This document shows, piece after piece, positions 60,574-64,000 of a stretch of 64,000 bases of DNA (position 1 is its first letter; each line of letters opens with the position of its first letter). The translations under genes and the position numbers were made by a program. Where the stretch lies: assembly GCF_949628265.1 (NCBI RefSeq), contig NC_088787.1, forward strand, positions 7,058,501-7,122,500, written 5' to 3'. The notes under the pieces were generated by a model that saw only the letters and a program-made list of their open reading frames with translations, was not told the DNA's origin and did not search any database. Source of the DNA: Cloeon dipterum. Its lineage: Eukaryota; Arthropoda; Insecta; Ephemeroptera; Baetidae.

Positions 60574-62127
60574 CTGAAAACAATAACATTTTGTTGTTAA
60601 AAAATTCATGTTGTATAAATATTGAAAAGGGTGATTTCCCTTTCAATTTTATGAAAATTTCGCTTACAAAAAATAAGATTCAAATTTAAATTTAAATTGG
60701 TTCAGAATTTTTAAATCCTGTAATTATCAGTTAAAATGATGCAAAAATTCCAAATTTTCCCGTAAATTGAGTCTAGAACAGAAGCATAATTATAATTAAA
60801 CGTGTTAGGATTTTTTCAATTTTTATTAAAACCTTTAAAAATAAATAAATTCTGTCTGGTTTTGAATTAAATAAAATAAATAAAGGGGTCAACGAGGCAG
60901 AGAAGCTGGTAGGCGCGAGCATCATGCTGGCTGGCTGGCTCTGTTCTATAGGCTTTCATCCCCCGCGCACCCCTCTGCTTCATCTCCAACAACCCCTGTG
61001 TGAGTGTGACGTAATTTTATTGATCTCTCGCTGCTCTGCAACCAACTCACTCGCTCACTCGAACGAACACACAAATTTCCGCTGTGATTTCGGATTGTCG
61101 AATTTGAAGGGTTGTAATATTCCGTCTCCGCCGATCAACCCTTAATTGGTTGCATCAAACAGGCTGAATTTTGCATCAAATTCGAATTGTAAACAGTTGA
61201 ATTTTTAACGAGCCGGCTAAAGCAGGAGCTCCGAGCAACAGATTGTGGATTAAAAAAAGGAAAACAAAGCTTTTCTGATAAGATTGTCCGCACCGTGTGT
61301 GTACGTGTGCGGTTTTGCCGGGTTCAAAACAAAAGCAGAGTTGTATGAGGTCTTGGTTTGTTTACCACGAAAACAATGATTTAAAAAATATATAACCTGA
61401 ATTAACCAAAACACGCAGGTTCCAGAGAGCAAAAATTTGAATTTTCACTTGATTTATTGGTAATTGGCTTTTACCTTTCAATACAATTAGTGTTCAGTTC
61501 AAAACAATTATTTTTTAAATTAAATAATTTTACAAAATAATAAATTTGCTAATATTTAAGTCTACAACAAATAATAAAATACATACTAATTATTTAATTC
61601 AATTAATACTAAAATGAACCGTAAAACAATAAAAAGTTAATAATTCAAAATGAATATAATATAAAAATTAAATCAAATTTTACCAAAACAATATCAATAC
61701 TTCAAATTTTGCCAACAAATTATTAAAATTTTTGTAAATTTAGAAAACCAATCAAACTCAAACACTGAATTTTCACTCTCTCTGTATGAAATCCTTACAT
61801 TGGTCAATTGGCTGACGCACCTGTCCACTGGTGCCGTGCAAATGTGTCCAAGCTGGGAGACTGTCCGATGTGTGTGTGCATAAGAAAAACACAGACCGTC
61901 ACCATCTGCGAGCCGAGATTATTTTGCTCGCGTCACTGCCATCTCGGGGCAACAACGCGAATTGGACCGAAGCGCGCGTAGGGAAATCGGGGAAAACCGG
62001 CTCTGCGGCTCGGAGCTCGGAGCCGGCCTCTCGTTTGACTTTTTCAGTTTTTGATCAATTTTAGGGAAAAGAGAGACGTTACTAAATAAAATAAAGACAT
62101 TTTGAGCATGAAATGAATTTAATTTTG
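60574..62127. other. ST7 upstream region
   Basis: It should contain the ST7 promoter and leader exon on the minus strand and, from about 62100, the 3' end of the next minus-strand gene. GC-richer patches at 60890-61140 and 61800-62040 are the best promoter candidates. No coding sequence is recognised. Confidence 0.4.
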
Positions 62128-63881
62128 TCAATAGTCGACCAATTCAGCGACAGAGAGCTGTTCATTGAGAATTTTTCCTTCTTCGTCGCAAGTGAAGAAC
62201 CAGATAACGTAGCTGGTCGGCCTTTTCACCCCTTTGTGCAGGTTGGCGTAGCGCACGAACATTTCCCAGTTGACGTAGTGCCGAGGATCAGTGAGAATGC
62301 GCACCTTTTCCATCACCTTGGCCTCGATGTTGCTCAGGCTGCCGGATTCGATGAACTCCTTTGACTGCGGCACCATGTTCCACAGGTCGTTACTTCCACC
62401 TTCGCAAAAAATAATTGAATTATTTTATTTTTTTCTGGTCTCTTTACGAACAATACGAACAATTTTTGTAAAAAATGTTTGAATTTTTATGATATAACTA
62501 TCTATAGCTTATTTACTTTGTTTTTTTTCCAAATAATAGCTAAACATTTTATTATTTTTCGTTTGAATTATTACTCTAATGCACCATGGAGGATTAAAGA
62601 ATTTTTAACCAAAGGTCAATGGTTATTAATGACAAGACCGTAGCAATAATAATTGTACTGTTTTCGACTGGACATTTTGAAACATTTCTCGAAACTAAAA
62701 AGTTTTTGTCATCTGTTTGACGGTTTATTTTCTTTTTTAAATAATTTAATTTATCACTCTTTAGGAAACTTCCAAGATTTCAGAAAAAATGGTTTTGGAT
62801 GGAAAATTCAATTGTGTAGGGGCTTGTTTACTTTTCAAATTCGGATATTATCGCTAATACCGAAATACCACTCCTGTTCTACATTGAAACAAATGTTTTA
62901 TGTTTTCATTTAACACACTACAGGAAAGAAATTTGTGATACAAAAGACATGTTTTCATTATTAAAGGAAAATTATTCTCCACAAAAATTTATTTTAAGGT
63001 TATATGATATGATTGATGCATATTAATAAAATAAAATAAATTAAAAATGATGATAATCTGTCAAAGTTCAGAATAATTCAGGAGTTTTTAAAAAAATAAA
63101 AATTGTTTAATTTGGCCCTAAAATTCTTTGGAATTTCCAAGATGTATGTCGTTGATACAACATTAATTACATAGCAAATCTGAAAAACAAAAATAGCAGC
63201 CCCTGAAATTAAATATTTTCCCCCCAAATTTTATCAAATTTTTCTCCTTCAGGGTTTTCACAAAAGTACATAATTAGTTTTGAGTGAAACCTAATAAATA
63301 TTAAACCAGTTGTAACGGATGTTAAAATATTATCTAAAATATAATTTTTATTTCCCGCTGCACGTTGCATTTGTCCGCCTTTATGTAATTTTTTTTATTA
63401 AATTTCATTATCATTATAAGGCTTGAAATTAACGACGCGGCTTTCGAAGAAAGATTTTCGGTTGCATTTACATGATTTTTTGACATTAGAGCTTTATATG
63501 TTTATATTTCTCTCACCAAGGCTGAAAGCGAGGAGTGGTCCAGCCTGGTCAGACTTCCTAGCGTCCAGCTCGACCATCCTGCTTCTGGACACGTTCCCGT
63601 TGAATTCGTCAATTCCACGTTCGGCAGCCACGTGTCTCGGGTGGATGCGCGCCTCGACGTAGTGCACGAGGTCGACGTTGTCCACGGTGGTGGACAGCAC
63701 CTTGCTGGCCGAGTGGTTGTAGCTGACGGTGCCACGCATGCCCGGCGCCTGCTGCCGCACCATGGCCCTCATCAGCTTCAGCCGCTGCATCTGCTCGTTC
63801 GGGTTGGCCAACGGGCTGGTCCGCCGCGGCGAGTCCGTCGCCAAAATCACTGATTTGATTTTGTCCGCAACGGGTGCGTCA
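62128..63881 (-). CDS. Nuclease-fold protein, Endonuclea_NS_2-like, 5' end outside window
   Basis: Two exons, 63517-63881 and 62128-62399, join in phase (211 codons visible); the first exon starts with a split codon, so more lies beyond the window. The joined segment SDQAGPLLAFSLGGSNDLWN followed by MVPQSKEF matches the signature of DNA/RNA non-specific endonucleases (DDxGHLIAxxFGGxxDxxNLVPQ), a beta-beta-alpha-metal nuclease fold. The later KRPTSYVIWF fits the family's next conserved strand. The catalytic His of the GH pair is replaced by Pro (GGA-CCA), so activity is doubtful. The N-terminal part (RGTVSYNHSASKVLSTTVDN, HYVEARI) is unassigned. Whether it is secreted cannot be judged. The assignment is from recalled motif patterns, not a search. 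Confidence 0.6.
62400..63516. other. Intron of the nuclease-like gene
   Basis: About 1.1 kb of strongly AT-rich sequence between the two visible exons, with no repeat or gene recognised. The acceptor (TTTTTGCGAAG) is weak but is the only one giving an in-frame join. Confidence 0.5.
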
Positions 63882-63936
63882 CTGGTAACAGTGGAGGGGA
63901 TGCGAAATTACACAAAATTGAATTTTAAGTGGAATA

Positions 63937-64000
63937 CAGCGGGGCCAGATGTGCGATAAAATTTGTTCCCACTGCGCAGATCCAAGATGGCGTCTGATTG
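63937..64000. mobile_element. Family B hAT-like MITE, cut by window end
   Basis: Begins CAGCGGGGCCAGATGTGCG and continues with CACTGCGCAGATCCAAGATG, matching the family B left arm. It lies just upstream of the nuclease-like gene's first visible exon. Confidence 0.75.

Overview
The window is nuclear DNA of an animal, most likely an insect. Genes are split into small exons with GT-AG introns, introns and intergenic DNA are AT-rich, coding exons are much more GC-rich, and short non-autonomous transposons are scattered throughout. All recognisable genes are metazoan. A mayfly-like or other early-branching insect is a guess only; nothing here fixes the order. Exon borders below were found by matching GT/AG sites, reading phase and continuity of the protein family.

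Layout from left to right: the 3' part of thymine DNA glycosylase (TDG, +, 1-3756) with a long AT-hook and glutamine-rich tail; about 4 kb of AT-rich flank; a complete E2Q-like ubiquitin-conjugating-fold gene (-, 8102-11688) without a catalytic cysteine; the Cas scaffold p130Cas/BCAR1 (-, 15810-23043); head-to-head with it, a mitochondrial glutamate carrier SLC25A22/18 (+, 23571-32264) whose first coding exon is only 26 nt; tail-to-tail with that, V-ATPase subunit E (-, 33526-35143); an unassigned leucine-rich-repeat gene (-, 37454-40458); a repeat-packed stretch (40.5-48 kb) with hAT-like MITEs, SINE-like repeats and a GC-rich block; SMYD4 (+, 48208-54091); tail-to-tail with it, ST7 (-, 55092-60498); and the 3' part of a gene with a predicted DNA/RNA non-specific endonuclease fold (-, 62128-63881) that runs out of the window.

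The genes are ordinary single-copy loci with no operon or shared pathway: DNA repair, ubiquitin-like signalling, adhesion signalling, mitochondrial transport, vesicle acidification and lysine methylation. The less ordinary content is two proteins that appear to have lost catalytic residues (Asp for Cys in the E2Q-like protein, Pro for His in the nuclease-like protein), an altered SET motif in SMYD4, and several MITE families. One of these is a foldback of about 420 bp whose two ends each carry a CTCF-like core motif. Two others have the terminal signature of hAT elements, and three copies still show full or near 8-bp target duplications.
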